Below are positions 34,601 through 45,297 of a DNA stretch of 64,000 nt, piece after piece; position 1 is the stretch's first letter; each line of letters begins with the position of its first letter. The position numbers and the translations under genes are program-made. Source of the DNA: Otis tarda. Its lineage: Eukaryota; Chordata; Aves; Otidiformes; Otididae. The notes beneath the pieces were generated by a model. The model had not been told where the DNA came from. It saw only the letters and a list, made by a program, of their open reading frames with translations, and did not search any database. The DNA lies in contig CM048553.1 of assembly GCA_026413225.1 (NCBI GenBank), positions 100,600,190 through 100,664,189 on the forward strand, written 5' to 3'.

Positions 34601-37300
34601 CAGAGTTCATCTGCTTCATGCTGTCAGGGCAGTGCGAAAGAGAGTGAAGTGACAGGCGAGTTGGCCCAGCTGCTTCTTCATGAATATCTGAGATTCTTGC
34701 ATAGTTGAAACTATATGAACACATCAAAGAGGAAAAGACACTGAAAATGAAAAGACGGTGCCTTGATGATTTTTAAAATAGGGAATTTGGCTCCATGTAA
34801 TTCACTACCTACATGTACAAAGTGGAGAGTAGATTGAGGTGCTAGGAGTGAAACACAATTGCTGTGTTGTTGAATGTGGAAATGAATTATTCCTTCTGTT
34901 TTTTTTTCCTCTTTTGCCCACACTTTGTGCTTCTTCCTTCCTTTTCCACAAGTACAAGCAAGCAAAAGTGCCTGGGGCCAGGCTGCAGGGAGAGGATTAT
35001 GGCACAGTCCCACTCAGACATCAGCTTTGCTGGACCCTGTTCAGGAGTATCTTGTTGGCAGGGGTCCATGGACAGGGTGAGGGAGTGTTAAGCTGATAGC
35101 TCAACTGATCCCTGTGGTCCCTTCAGCTCAAAAGGGAGCACAAGGTGTAAGCTGATACACAAGATATAAATTACCATCACTTTCAGAAGCACTGCCTTCT
35201 CCTTACGTGAGAGCTTCTCCTTATCAAACAGAAGTCATGAAGGCAGCCATTGTAATCACAGAGTTTGGGAAGCGGTGCAGATGTTTTGGGTTCAAAAAGC
35301 CCAAAAGATATGATTGTGGCGAAGTAAAACCCATTCTTCATCACTTGGTGCTCTCACCTGACAAAGTCACGAAAGCAGAGCCCAGGAATACTTCTTCCGT
35401 CAGATAGGATGGACATGTTGTGCATGTGCCAGATGGAAATCTTTGAGGCTCAGGTGGAAGCTCTGCAGGGTGCAGATCACAGACTCTGAAGTCTCTTTCT
35501 CTGGAAATAACTGCAGACTGGGGACACTGGGGAAAGGCTGTCTTGAGGTAGAGGGTCCGGATCTGGCAAGATGAATCTGAGTGTGCTTGTGCTGGCTTAA
35601 ACTACTCAGCTTCATTTTATGGTTTAGTCTTAGACATGTGATGCATATTTGTGAAATATATTCTCTGTATTTAAGCTCAGCTGCTTTCATCTCTGTATTC
35701 AAACTGTTTTTACCCTCCTAGCTCTAAACCTTACGTTGTCATCAGCCCTTTTTTTTTGTTTTAGCCCTTGTATTTGTGGTGCCCTTGAACACACTCTTTT
35801 TCTAGTGGGACTTGTAGCATTTGCTAAGATAATAATCTGATTTCTAGGTGAGATATGTCCATGGACATACAGTTACCCTGTAGACACACGATCTGAAAGG
35901 CTGTTACACTTATGGGTTGGGTATAAGGCTACAGTTAAGGTTGCTAAATTACGTTCACATTATTTCAATATGTTTTCAGTTGCTCAGCTTTAACATTCTA
36001 GTTTTTTTCTCAGACTGGATTCTTTAGGAAAGAGACTTGAAAAAATGCTTCTGGTGCAGATGAAGTGGACTCTTAGAGTTTAAAACTTACGTGAAAATCT
36101 TCCCATGTAATTCTCCATAAAAATCTTATTCTTCCCCACATTCATCAGAGGTACAGTCAAGTTTGGCAGTAGAATCTAGCTGAGCAGGACTTTCCTTAAG
36201 TTGCTTGTGGCTACTAGAGGTACAGTAACACACCTGTGGTTATAACCTGTTGTTGCTACTGGTAGGCTTCAGTCACGGGATAGAGAATGAGAAGAGTTGT
36301 CCCTCGTTCCCTCCATGCAGCTGCCTGAAAAGCTGAGGAGTGAGGTGATAGGAGGCAGGAGGGATGTGGGGTGCAGGAACAAGATGTGCAGAAGAAGTAG
36401 CTGCCAGAAGGGAGAGGCACAAGAAGCACTGAGGCACTGGGAGGGCAGAGAGGGCTGGGAGACGCAGTGAAGAGTGAGCGGATTCTGGGAGTGGGGAGAG
36501 GTCTGCTGGCGGACTGGCACAAAAGAAAAAGGTAACAGATACCAGGAGTGGAGTAATAGTATGTGATACATGTGAGAGGCAAATTTGGACGTTTTTGAGT
36601 GCTGGCTTGGCAATCTCAACTTCTTTTAATATTTGTATATGCATATGGATGGGATGAAGATAAATGAAAATTATTATGTAGGTTGGTATTCTAGCATTTA
36701 ATGTATCACAGGCATGAGGGAATATTGTGTATGTGACACTCTAATATGCTTAGACTGGGAGCTAAGTGTATTTTCCGTTGTTAGGATGGGATCTGAGAGC
36801 AAAAAGTTTAAGGAATCCATGATTTAGGCTACTAGTTTTTCCTGCTTGTTCTCTGTGTTGAAGTAAACAGGACGTTTCTCCTATAAACAGAAATTTTTGT
36901 GGTTTCAAATTTAGCTCTCACGGTAGCGCTTTTACTGAGGCTCTCGAGCTCAAACCCTGGAAACCCCAAGATTATTTCCATTTCGGTCCCATCAAAATAC
37001 TAACAGGAATGTCCCTCAGCCCCCGCGGCCCTGCGCGTGCGGAGCAGCTGGGTGACACAGAGGTTGCACCGACTCCCTGGAATTACAAACCCTCATCTCA
37101 GAGGCAAGTACCAAAGTGAAAGGCTGAAGAGGGAGGGAGGAGGGGAAGGAAGGCATAAGCCCTAACCTGCAAAGCCCGCAGGAAGGACCGTTCATCTTTT
37201 AGCAGCTTTCCTAAATCCTGAGTGGAAGAAACGTATTTTACAGCGTATGTTTTGTTAGTGTTGATTCCCGCACTCAGCTCTTCTGGTGCTTCAGAAAATG
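31641..37300. other. Long non-coding stretch, no gene seen
   Basis: Unique DNA with T-runs (32659-32672) and no coding region that I can defend. Frames at 32427-32951 (minus, 174 codons) and 36256-36644 (minus, overlapping frames) are low-complexity or composition-driven. On the minus strand near 35359 a CTTTGTCAG/GTGAGA string resembles a zero-length splice junction, but its polypyrimidine tract is weak. A short old-repeat fragment at 31946-31978 is listed separately. Confidence 0.45.
31946..31978 (+). repeat. Fragment of an old dispersed repeat
   Basis: GTTGCCTGAGTAATGG followed by TTCGCAGGATCC aligns with the TTGCCTGAGTAAGG segment at 10280-10293 and with TGTGCCTAAGTAAGG at 54644-54658. 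It is the downstream part of the same dispersed unit. It is short and diverged. Confidence 0.5.
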
Positions 37301-37660
37301 TGTTCGAAGGTGGCTGAGGTATTTCAGTTTGACAAATAAACTGAGCTGTGGTTACTTTCTCAGTATGTTTTGTGTCACAGTGCTAATTTCCCATTCACTT
37401 GATTGGGATGCAATGATTTCACGACGATGTCAGTGCAGGTCTATGGAAAAGACATTATGGTGTCAAAATGAAATGAAACAATGTTAATTTGTCTATGGAA
37501 ACGGTGTTACACTGCCAAATTGAAACATAACCCTCAGCTCAGCCACCTTGAGACTTGGCGCTGCCGTGCTATTGAAGGACCCCGCCGCACAGGGTGATTT
37601 TACAGCGGCGCGCTGGGAAACGACAAATCTGGATTAAATATTAGAGGAGGTAAGACTATT
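37301..37660. promoter_or_regulatory. Candidate conserved non-coding block with an internal direct repeat
   Basis: The 11-mer GTCTATGGAAA occurs at 37439-37449 and 37491-37501, and each copy is followed by a GGTGT element and a CAAAaTGAAA-like string, so this may be an old tandem duplication of about 52 bp. The block also has GCTAATTTCCC, CAATGTTAATTTG and a CpG-rich patch at 37563-37620 (GGCGCTGCCGTGC, CAGCGGCGCGCTGGG). No coding frame is supported. A regulatory role is inference from texture. Confidence 0.3.
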
Positions 37661-37830
37661 TGTTTTGTTGTACAAAATCACAACTGTATAGCATTGTGCT
37701 GCAATACCTAAAGACCGGGGAGAGAATGGGAATCGAGGGGAGAAAAAGCACTTTGGCAACCTTTACTCAGATTTCTTTCAGCTTCCATTGGCTCTCAGCA
37801 TGTCTCATTCCTAGCATTATATTAATGGAT

Positions 37831-37850
37831 CTTTTTTTTTTCAGGTGAGA
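37831..37850 (+). promoter_or_regulatory. Zero-length (ratchet-like) splice junction
   Basis: A C followed by ten T and then CAG (37831-37844) is a near-ideal 3' splice site. It is followed with no exon by GTGAGA (37845-37850), a strong 5' splice site. This matches the consensus of recursive splice sites in long introns of vertebrate neural and adhesion genes. ATTAATG about 20 bp upstream could serve as a branch point. It only has meaning if the window is intronic in a plus-strand gene, which is unproven. AG/GT juxtapositions also arise by chance. Confidence 0.35.
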
Positions 37851-38720
37851 AACATTATTAGATTTTGCAGTGTTCACAGCACCTAACCAACATCTGGGAC
37901 ACTGGAGCTCAAATTAAGCAGTGCTCTAAATCCAATTTGGATTTTAATTCCACCAGGATGTAGCATTTCTAGTAAAACAAGAACTTGAACATAAACCAGA
38001 ATCCGAAGTGTAGGGAATACAATAATGAAAAAGAATAATAAGCAAGCTGAAATCAAAAGACAAGCGCTGAGGGAGGGAAGAAGCAATATATAAAGGGATA
38101 TAGAAAAATATAAATAAATATTTTCTCTGTTGTTAGGAGTCTATGGAGTCATAGTATCTACTTATCAATCACAATTTGTCTTTTGTTTTGTTTTATGTTT
38201 CTGGACAGTATGACCACCTTTGAAAAAGGGTGATCTTTGATCTCTTGCCCTGGGGCGAGCACCAGCAGATGTTCTTTTGTTCTCCTCTCCATATTCAGTG
38301 TCCCTCACCTCCTAAAGCCAAAGTGCGCTCCCCAAAACTGACAGGTGTTTCTCTGTTTGATTGCAAAGAGATGGATTTAGGTTAAATGTGACCTGAAACC
38401 TTCAAAGTGGAAGGGCCCCCCAGCAAGCTCACAAACTGGTGGGAGGAAAGGCTGTTGTAACATCTGCACTTCTGGGAATATTAGCAAATTGCATACAGAT
38501 GTCGAAAGGAAAAAAGGCTCAGCTGGTCTCTTAGGAGGGACTCTAGCACCCTCTTTCATCCTGGGTGAATTTCTGAGCTGATTCTGTCTGCTGAGTTTCT
38601 CGGTGATATTTTTCCTTAGTTGTGAAATGGTGTAACAGCACTGCCCTGCCTCTTTTAGACATTAGGGAGAAGAAATAAATTGCAGGTTTTGTGGGGTTTA
38701 AGCAGTACTATAAGATGGCC
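37851..38720. other. Non-coding DNA, no gene seen
   Basis: AT-rich, unique. Frames are short and unrecognised. Confidence 0.5.
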
Positions 38721-38761
38721 ATGTCAGTACGTATGGCATCATGAGCCATACGTACTGACGT
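38721..38761. repeat. Perfect 15-bp inverted repeat (hairpin)
   Basis: GTCAGTACGTATGGC (38723-38737) and GCCATACGTACTGAC (38745-38759) are exact reverse complements with a 7-base spacer ATCATGA. One T/G (wobble in RNA) and one A/T pair extend the stem to 17. The spacer itself contains the palindrome TCATGA. The right arm ends in TGACGTAA (38756-38763), a textbook bZIP (CREB/ATF or PAR-bZIP) site. The stem is too short for a pre-miRNA. Confidence 0.9.
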
Positions 38762-38763
38762 AA

Positions 38764-39588
38764 GTGGGTGGAAAGGCTAATCACATGAGCACTATATCTT
38801 CAGCAAGCCAATCCTTCCTTCACATGTGTCTCAGCTGGCATTAAAATCTGACACTGGTTAATGAAAACAATAAAGCTATCCAATCTTATTGATGGCTATG
38901 TAGATTTCTTGGATGCGAGGAGCTCTGTGTTCTCCTCTTGTATATTGATAAAGATGTCTCTGGGCTGTGCACAGCATTTCTAGATGTCCGCTGAAGTTCC
39001 AGAGCCAAAGGTCCTCCTGAGAGTCCAATTACTGCTTCTCTCTTACTATGTGAGTGGTGCACGTTTCTTCTTTTTGCATAAAACCCCTTCTACCTTTCTT
39101 CCTGCCTCAGGCAGGAAGCGTGCATTTGTTGAATGTGGTGGATGTGGTCATGCTGGTCATTTCCTAGAAGACGCTAAGTGCTCTCCTCAGCTTGGACAGG
39201 CAGCATAACTGTGGGCATTAGTGTTCACGTGAATGTTTAACCCCTAATTGCCTTGCACAGGCTTTCATGCATCAAAATATGACTGGTATTGTTCCCTTAG
39301 GAGAAGGCAGCACAAGGATCTTTCCCCACACACATCCATTGGACCCCCTTCTCTTTCCAAGTGCTATCCATCAAATCACTCTTGAGAGATCTCTGTAAAT
39401 TCTCCATGAACCACATGCATGCTACTCCAACCACAGATCTTCACAGAGATTCACAGGCTATCTGGATGCCTAGGAGGAAGCTTTTGGTTCTTCAGGTACC
39501 ACTTACATGTTGTTTTGAAGTGGTTCATGTTGCACTAGTTACAGTTGTGCAACCCACAACAGATATGTGCAGGGAAGAACTACAATGT
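38764..39588. other. Non-coding DNA, no gene seen
   Basis: Unique DNA. The frame at 38984-39208 (74 codons) resembles no known protein. It ends at the target-site copy of the LTR insertion. Confidence 0.5.
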
Positions 39589-39593
39589 GAAAT

Positions 39594-40738
39594 TGTCGTA
39601 GTTCAGCCCTGATCAGGACCAGACTACGCAGTCTCTCTCTCACTCCCCCCACCCTCCGAAAGAACAGGGAGAGAAAATATAAGGAAAAACGGCTCGAGGT
39701 TTGAGATAAGGACAGGGAGAAATCCTTAAAGTTACCGTCACGGGCAAAACAGACTCGTCTTGGGGAAAACTATTCATTTATTACTACAAACAGCAGGATA
39801 ATGAGACAGAGAACAAGATAACCTCCATCCACCCCTCCCTCTTCCCAAGCTTAACATTTTCTCTACTACCTTCCCCCCGCCCCGAGCGGCACAGGGGGGA
39901 AGAGGGAATGGGGGTTGCAGTCAGTTCATCATACGTTGTTTCATGCCGCTGCTTCATGGTCGGGGGAAGAACTCCTCACATTCCTCCCCTGCTCCATCGT
40001 GGGGTCCCTCCCACGGGCCACAGTCCTTCACGAAACTGCTCCGGCGTGGGTCATCTCTTCCATGGAGTACAGTCTCTCCAGAACGGCTGTCCCAGCGGGC
40101 CCTCCACGGGCCACAGCCGCCTTCAGGCATCCACCTCCCCTGGTACGGGGTCCTTCACGGGCTCCAAGTGGATCTCTGCTCCTCCGTGGACCTCCATGGG
40201 CTGCAGGGGGACAACCTGCTCCACCATGGTCGTCACCACAGGCTGCAGGGGAATCTTGGCCAGGAGCCGCATTACTCCTCCCCTCCTTCTGAACTGACCT
40301 TGGCGTCTGCAGCCGTTCCTCACAACAGGGTGGTAGATGTCTCTCAGGATCTTTTTACATCTTATTCACTTCTTCTCATCCCCTCTCCACTTCTTGCAGC
40401 CGGGCCGGGCCGAGTCGGGCCCAGTCGGCCGCCTGGCAAGAGGCCAGAGGGTGAGGCCTGCAAGGCCCAGGAGGCCTGCGCCTCCCCCTCTGCACCTCCG
40501 CCCCCGCTCAGCTTCTTCACATCTTCTCTTCTCTTTTTTTTTTTCTGTTTTCCCCTTCTTAAATACGTTATCGCAGAGGCGTTATCACGGGACATTCTGC
40601 TACCAATTGGCTCGGCCTTGGCCAGCAGCAGGTCCGCCCTAGGCCTGGCCGAGTCCACTGAACAAAGGGGAGCGACTTCTAGCAGTTTCCTACAGAAGCT
40701 ACCACCTTAGGCCCCCCCTCACTAACAAAACCACGACA
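39594..40738 (-). mobile_element. Solo LTR of an avian endogenous retrovirus (ERVL-like)
   Basis: A complete LTR bounded by TGTCGTAGTT and AACCACGACA, i.e. TG...CA ends forming a 10-bp terminal inverted repeat with one mismatch. It is flanked by a perfect 5-bp target duplication GAAAT (39589-39593 and 40739-40743). Its GC-rich body, with repeated GCTCC-GCGTGGG-CC-CCACGGGC units, is a family I recognise from many bird genomes. On the minus strand a TATA-like CGTATTTAAG (40558-40567) lies upstream of AATAAA (39777-39782), which sets the orientation. No internal retroviral region or second LTR is present, so it is a recombination product. Frames on both strands here, up to 255 codons, are not viral genes. 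A 5-bp duplication fits ERVL; the class is inferred. Confidence 0.9.
39985..40265 (-). repeat. Degenerate ~50-60 bp repeat units inside the LTR
   Basis: Within the LTR, related segments recur: CTCCCACGGGCCACAGTCCTT, CTCCACGGGCCACAGCCGCC, CTTCACGGGCTCCAAGTGG, CTCCATGGGCTGCAGGGGG and CACCACAGGCTGCAGGGGA. Between them lie TGCTCC-GCGTGG-type strings. They make an ancient internal minisatellite, placed between the TATA-like box and the poly-A signal, i.e. in the transcribed part of the LTR. Confidence 0.7.
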
Positions 40739-40743
40739 GAAAT

Positions 40744-41985
40744 ATTGCAGACCTCCCAACTTGTTGCAAACAGCTAGGACAAGTCATTGGATTGAAATGT
40801 TAATGAAATATCCTGCTATACAGCCAGGGATTAAAATATAGGAATCTTTTGTGCTAGCATACTTTAAATGTGTTTTGTTGAATGTGAGTAAGAGTCTCAA
40901 AATTAAATTCTATTGTTAAAAGACAGAAATAAATCTTCCTTTCCAGGATTGTCTCTTTCTGTCCTTCACATACGTACACACACACACATACATGAACACA
41001 CACATACATGAGCACACACATAAGCACACGCCTTTTCTTTCTCCGGGCATAAACCATGGTGGACATCTGGTTGCCGGGCTCAGTCTTCTCCCCCACAGGC
41101 GTAGAACAACATCATTGTTTGAATATGTTCTTTAGAGGTTGACATTTGGGGAATTTATCTGCTCTCCTCCAATAATTCCAACAATTTTATGCAATGTGTA
41201 AGCCACTGATTAATTGCACAAATTATATAAATTACCCTGAAACTTTTGGGTAATGTTTGCCATGTCAACACTGTAATTGAGCTGACTGGGTATGTGGAAA
41301 GCCTGCATGTGGCAAGAGACAGTCCATGATGCAGATGGAGAGGCGACTTGCATCTACTGCTACTTATTCTAAGTACTGCAAGGACTGCAGTCTGCAAGCA
41401 GAATAGGTAATGTGAGACTTTCATCAAAACAAAAAAAAGCAATGGGCTATAGTCTTCCACATTACTACCTAATATGGAGGGGCCTGGAGCCCTCTCCCAA
41501 ATACCAGGTGAGCAACCAGCGTGTGTGTGGTGGTGGGGGAGAAAAATGAAAGCTACAGACTTAACCATTTCAGCAAAAAAAGAGTCTTCCTTATTTGTGA
41601 AAGCAGCCACAATAGGGAAAAAAACCCCGAACTTTTAACTGCTTTGTGTCCACATCAGCTGAACTCTATTCTCTGTGGTCTGGACTGAGTGGTGACTCCT
41701 CACAGGAGGAATCCCACAGGTCACGTCAAATTTGCCTTGTCATTTCGGAAGACATGTTAGTGTAATATCTGAGTTTGTGATAGAAGAGAACAGAGCAATG
41801 ACCCAGAGTATGCCTTTCCATCAACAAACACAAGCAAAATATCTGCAACCGAGCTTATAACAGTGGAGTAACCTCTCAGAGGTTATGTTTAAAGTGCTAA
41901 GGATTCCAAACATTTTTAATTCACAGGCAATTGCATCCCTTCTCCTTACAGTGGAATGGAAACCAGAACAGGGGTTCTCTGAGGA
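40744..41985. other. Non-coding DNA with a (CA)n-rich patch
   Basis: 40974-41030 carries interrupted CA repeats with ACATACATGA units. The rest is unique. The minus-strand frame at 41155-41610 (151 codons) has no recognisable domain. Confidence 0.5.
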
Positions 41986-42359
41986 AGGAAGGGTGAGAGA
42001 GTTGGGGCTGTTCAGCCTGGAGAAGAGAAGGCTCCAGGGAGATCTTACAGCGGTCTTCCAGTACCTAAAGGAAAGACGGGAAGAAACTCCTCAGCAGTGC
42101 CTGTTGTGAAAGGACTAGGGGTAGTGGTTTTAAAATAGAGGGAAGTAGATTCAGACTGGACATAAGGAAGAATTTTTTCACAATGAGGGTTGCCCAGAGA
42201 GGTGGTAGATGCCCCATCCCTGGGAACATCCAAGGCCAGGTTGGATGAGGCTCTGAGCAACCTGATCTAGCTGAAGATGTCCCAGTTCCTTGCAGGGGGG
42301 TTGGACTAGATGACCTTTAAAGGTCCCTTCCAAACTATTCTATAATTCTATGATTCTAA
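41986..42359 (+). mobile_element. CR1 non-LTR retrotransposon, 5'-truncated 3' end
   Basis: Plus-oriented CR1 3' region, longer than the copy at 21.5 kb. It starts near GTTGGGGCTGTTCAGCCTGG and AGAAGAGAAGGCTCCAGGGA, passes CTTCCAGTACCTAAAGG and ACATAAGGAAGAATTTTTTC, and ends with GGTTGGACTAGATGACC and TTCTATAATTCTATGATTC. Relative to the first copy and the usual CR1 pattern it lacks about 20 bp (TGGTGG-ACACTGGAACAGG) between TGAGGG and TTGCCCAG, a deletion. The copy is non-coding. Confidence 0.93.
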
Positions 42360-42556
42360 GGGTTCAAGGGAAGCTGGCACCCTCTTTAGGTCAGAGGCTG
42401 AGCTCCCGAGGAAGCTTCAGCTTTCACTATATATAAGCACTGTGTGGCATTACGTTAGCAGTCTCTACTTGCCTTGAAGTAACGGCAAACCCACTAAGGC
42501 TAGCTTAACCATAAAATGTGGCATCATTATTTTATTTTTCGCATCTTTCCTTTCAG

Positions 42557-42628
42557 AAGACTCCTAAAGACAACTGCTTCCAGCAAGACCTGGATTTGGA
42601 CAAGAGGATTGTAATGTGCAGGATGTGA
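42557..42628 (+). other. Short open frame after a strong acceptor-like site (weak terminal-exon candidate)
   Basis: TTTTTCGCATCTTTCCTTTCAG ends at 42556. The next bases read KTPKDNCFQQDLDLDKRIV and continue for 23 codons to a TGA at 42626-42628. The reading is hydrophilic and protein-like but short, and nothing around it identifies a gene. A random open frame of 23 codons is common. Confidence 0.15.
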
Positions 42629-43009
42629 TTTGCTGAACCTCCAAAAATTTCATTCAGGCTTTCCCAAGTCTGTACAAATGCTCTCAGAGTCGGTGGAATA
42701 GTCTTCTTACCAATGCTAGAGGGGTGTAGATAGTTATTCAATGCAAATTGTATAAATTAGGCTTTTGGTGACTGATTGCAGTCTCTGACTTAGAGGGGAA
42801 ATCCACTTCTGTGAGACACTTGAGTAGTGAAGGAGCTCAAGCCTAGAGCTCTGGAAGACATGGGAGAAAAGTGCAGGGCAGGAAAGGAGAGTGCAAATGT
42901 CTAAAGCAGACAAGATTCGTTTCTAAAGCAGAAATTTCACTGTGCCTCCACAGGCTTTTAAAGCAAGGGGCAAGTGAAAACTTGGTTTTGTTACAGTGAA
43001 AGGAAAAAT

Positions 43010-43043
43010 TCCCATTGCGTTCAACAGGGCTGGGATTTCATCC
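43010..43043 (+). repeat. Possible fragment of an old dispersed repeat
   Basis: CCCATTGCGTTCAACAGGGC followed by TGGGATTTCATCC aligns loosely with the reverse complement of 52692-52720 (TGACTTTAATGGAGCCAGAA then TTTCACCC). It probably belongs to the same old dispersed family, with much decay. Confidence 0.35.
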
Positions 43044-43469
43044 AAGACCTCCACATCATTCTAAGACACTCATGTAGCACACATTTCATCTTTTACAAAG
43101 AGTATTCTGTTTCCAGAAATTATCAATGTTTTCTAATTTTCTGACTTCATTGTCTGCAATGCCCCTGTCGTGACTTCTTTTTATACAACACATTTTTGTT
43201 CTTTTTTTTTTCTTTCAGTCTTGCACATACTATCGTTATGCTCCCAAAGATCAAAGAATCATAGCATAAGGTAAAAATATCTCATTGCAAAGAATAAAGA
43301 CATCCTTTTTTATAAATGTTATTTTTACTTTAGTACTTAATAAAGTAAAATACCTGGATAAAATCTGGCAGTTGAAGAAATGTGAGATATGTTCCTGATT
43401 TGACCAGGGACAGGATTTCACCCCGCATTTTTATGGGGAATATTTAGCACACAGACATTCCTCCCCTCG

Positions 43470-43495
43470 CCCCCCCACCCTGTATCCCCACCCCC
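43470..43495 (-). other. G-quadruplex motif on the minus strand
   Basis: C tracts of 7, 3, 4 and 5 bases are separated by A, TGTAT and A. On the minus strand this gives four G tracts with loops of 1, 5 and 1 bases, within the G3+N1-7 rule. It lies in non-coding DNA away from any gene. Confidence 0.6.
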
Positions 43496-45241
43496 ATATA
43501 TTTCAAAGCAAGAACAGAAGGCAATGCAAAAGTAGCTGCCACCATCCACCAGATAATTCTTTCAAACATCTCTCAGCATTCTAAACCATAATCTAAACTT
43601 ATGTCCACATAACAAATAACAGCCCTTTGAAATGAACTGAGAAACTGTAAAGCCATTAAGAAAATGTGCCATTAAGGAAAGGATTTCAGCATTTCCTATG
43701 AAAAAGGTTCACAATGTATGTATTTCCACATGTTCGGGGAAATGATTAAAGTGTTTATAGCTTTTGTAATTGGTCTCTCTCAATTTAAAAATCTAGGCTT
43801 TTTTTAAAGTTACATTTCTCTGCCACTCTTTGTCTAGAATAACATTAATGAAGTCCCATTTTCTCCGTTGCCGAAGGTAGAAAATAGGAAAGTGATGTGT
43901 TTAAGAGAATGCATTCCTGAAACATGCCGTCTGTCTGCCTGTATCCCAGCAAACACAGGCTCTCGCCAGCGTGTCCGCTAAACGCCGTATGCTCCTGCAA
44001 GGTCTGGCTCTGCTGTGGTTCATGTGGAGGTGGAACATATATGGCAGCAGGGGAGGGGGCTTATTGTCCCTTTCAGGGTACCCTCCTGCATGCCACTGTC
44101 CATGTTGGTACAGAGAATTTGAAGGAAGACACGTAATATTTTTCCACTACATTTCTACCTTGTTTGGGTTCAGTCAAGGATAGTTAGCATGGCGAAAAAG
44201 CCAAACTCCATTGTTAAATCCCTAAAAGAGGAGAAAAGAAGGAGGGAAATGGTAAAGAGCTCCCTTTCTGAAACACGCTGAGCCCTTTCTAGGAGAGCTC
44301 GTGCTCTGCTCTGTTGAATGCTATAAACATACTGGCTGCACTGATAAAAACCACATGGCCTTGTGTTCACTGAGCCAGCGAATCAGTAACGGCTTGGTCC
44401 TGGAGGCCAAAGCCACTTTCATCACCTGCAGATCATGGCCTTTGGAGTGGTTCGTGGCACATCTAGATCAGTCTGGAAGAGAAGGAGGAAAATTTTCACC
44501 TAATTTCCAAATGAATACATTTGTTTTACAGATAAGAATATATACACAGATGTATAACTTTTTTTTTTTTTTGTAGCAACTGTCAATCAGGTCACGTGTT
44601 GATTTTTTTTCATTCTATTATTTTCTTTTATGCTGTTAAGTTAAAGCTTTATGTTTTGTTCTAATTGTAAAAGCATATAGAAAATGTTTCGTTATTCTTT
44701 TCATAATACCCTGGGAGAGGGTGTTTTAACTTTCCTTCTGTAAATTAGCTTAAGTAGAAATTGTCAATCTGGAATTGACAGGTATTTGTTACAGACAACA
44801 AGGCATTGTTCCCACTTTGCTTCATCCACCAACACAGGTGCTGCTGTCACATGTCACAACAATGGGGAAACTTATTAAACTATGAAGAGTAATAATACTA
44901 TAAAAGAAAGGCATGAGAGTAAAGAATCTGAAAATGTATTTGCTGGCTGGAGGAAGGAAATCCTCTCCTTCGCGTAGCTGATCTGATCTCATGTGTCGAG
45001 TTGCTGAAGGAGAAAGGTCACGGGTTTCGGGAAAGCCAGGATTGCTCTGGTCTCATCACAGGAAGGCTGGGCCAGTTGCTGTTTGGTGTTGCAGAGAGTG
45101 TTGTGGCGATGCAAATATCCACAGGCATTTCTTCTGTCAAAGGCTGGCCTAGATACAGGGCATTTCCTAAGTAATTTACTGAAGAGCTCCTGTTTTGTGA
45201 ACTTGTCAAAGGAGGTGACAGTGGTCTTTGCTGGGCTAGTG

Positions 45242-45297
45242 GTGCTACGAACCCTGGGCTCTGGTGCTGCTACCAACCCTGGGCTCTGGCGCTGCTG
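45242..45297. repeat. Tandem repeat of ~25 bp, just over two copies
   Basis: GTGCTACGAACCCTGGGCTCTG is followed by GTGCTGCTACCAACCCTGGG CTCTG and a partial third unit GCGCTGCTGG. The unit core AACCCTGGGCTCTGG is identical in both copies, and a 3-bp GCT insertion separates them. This is a small minisatellite-like duplication. Confidence 0.75.

Larger units (their letters stand above)
42360..45241. other. Non-coding DNA, no gene seen
   Basis: Unique DNA. It includes a TATATAAG string at 42431-42438, the weak exon candidate at 42557, an old-repeat fragment near 43010, a C-rich tract at 43470, and an AT-rich texture at 43560-43870 that might be conserved. A T-run lies at about 44561-44573. No gene is supported. 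Confidence 0.45.

Noticed and set aside
38721-38761. Pre-microRNA
   Set aside because: The total hairpin is only about 41 nt with a 15-17 bp stem, too short for a typical Drosha/Dicer precursor, and there is no flanking pairing.
39908-40710. Long open frames (up to 255 codons) on the plus strand
   Set aside because: They lie wholly within the solo LTR, oppose its inferred transcription direction, overlap other open frames and follow from its GC-rich repeats. They are not retroviral genes.
31913-41944. Shared 17-mer GCAATTGCATCCCTTCT at 31913 and just upstream of the second CR1 (about 41928)
   Set aside because: Flanks do not align. One chance 17-mer match within 64 kb is not very improbable.
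42431-42438. TATATAAG as a core promoter
   Set aside because: Isolated TATA-like strings are frequent in AT-rich DNA, and nothing downstream looks like a transcript.
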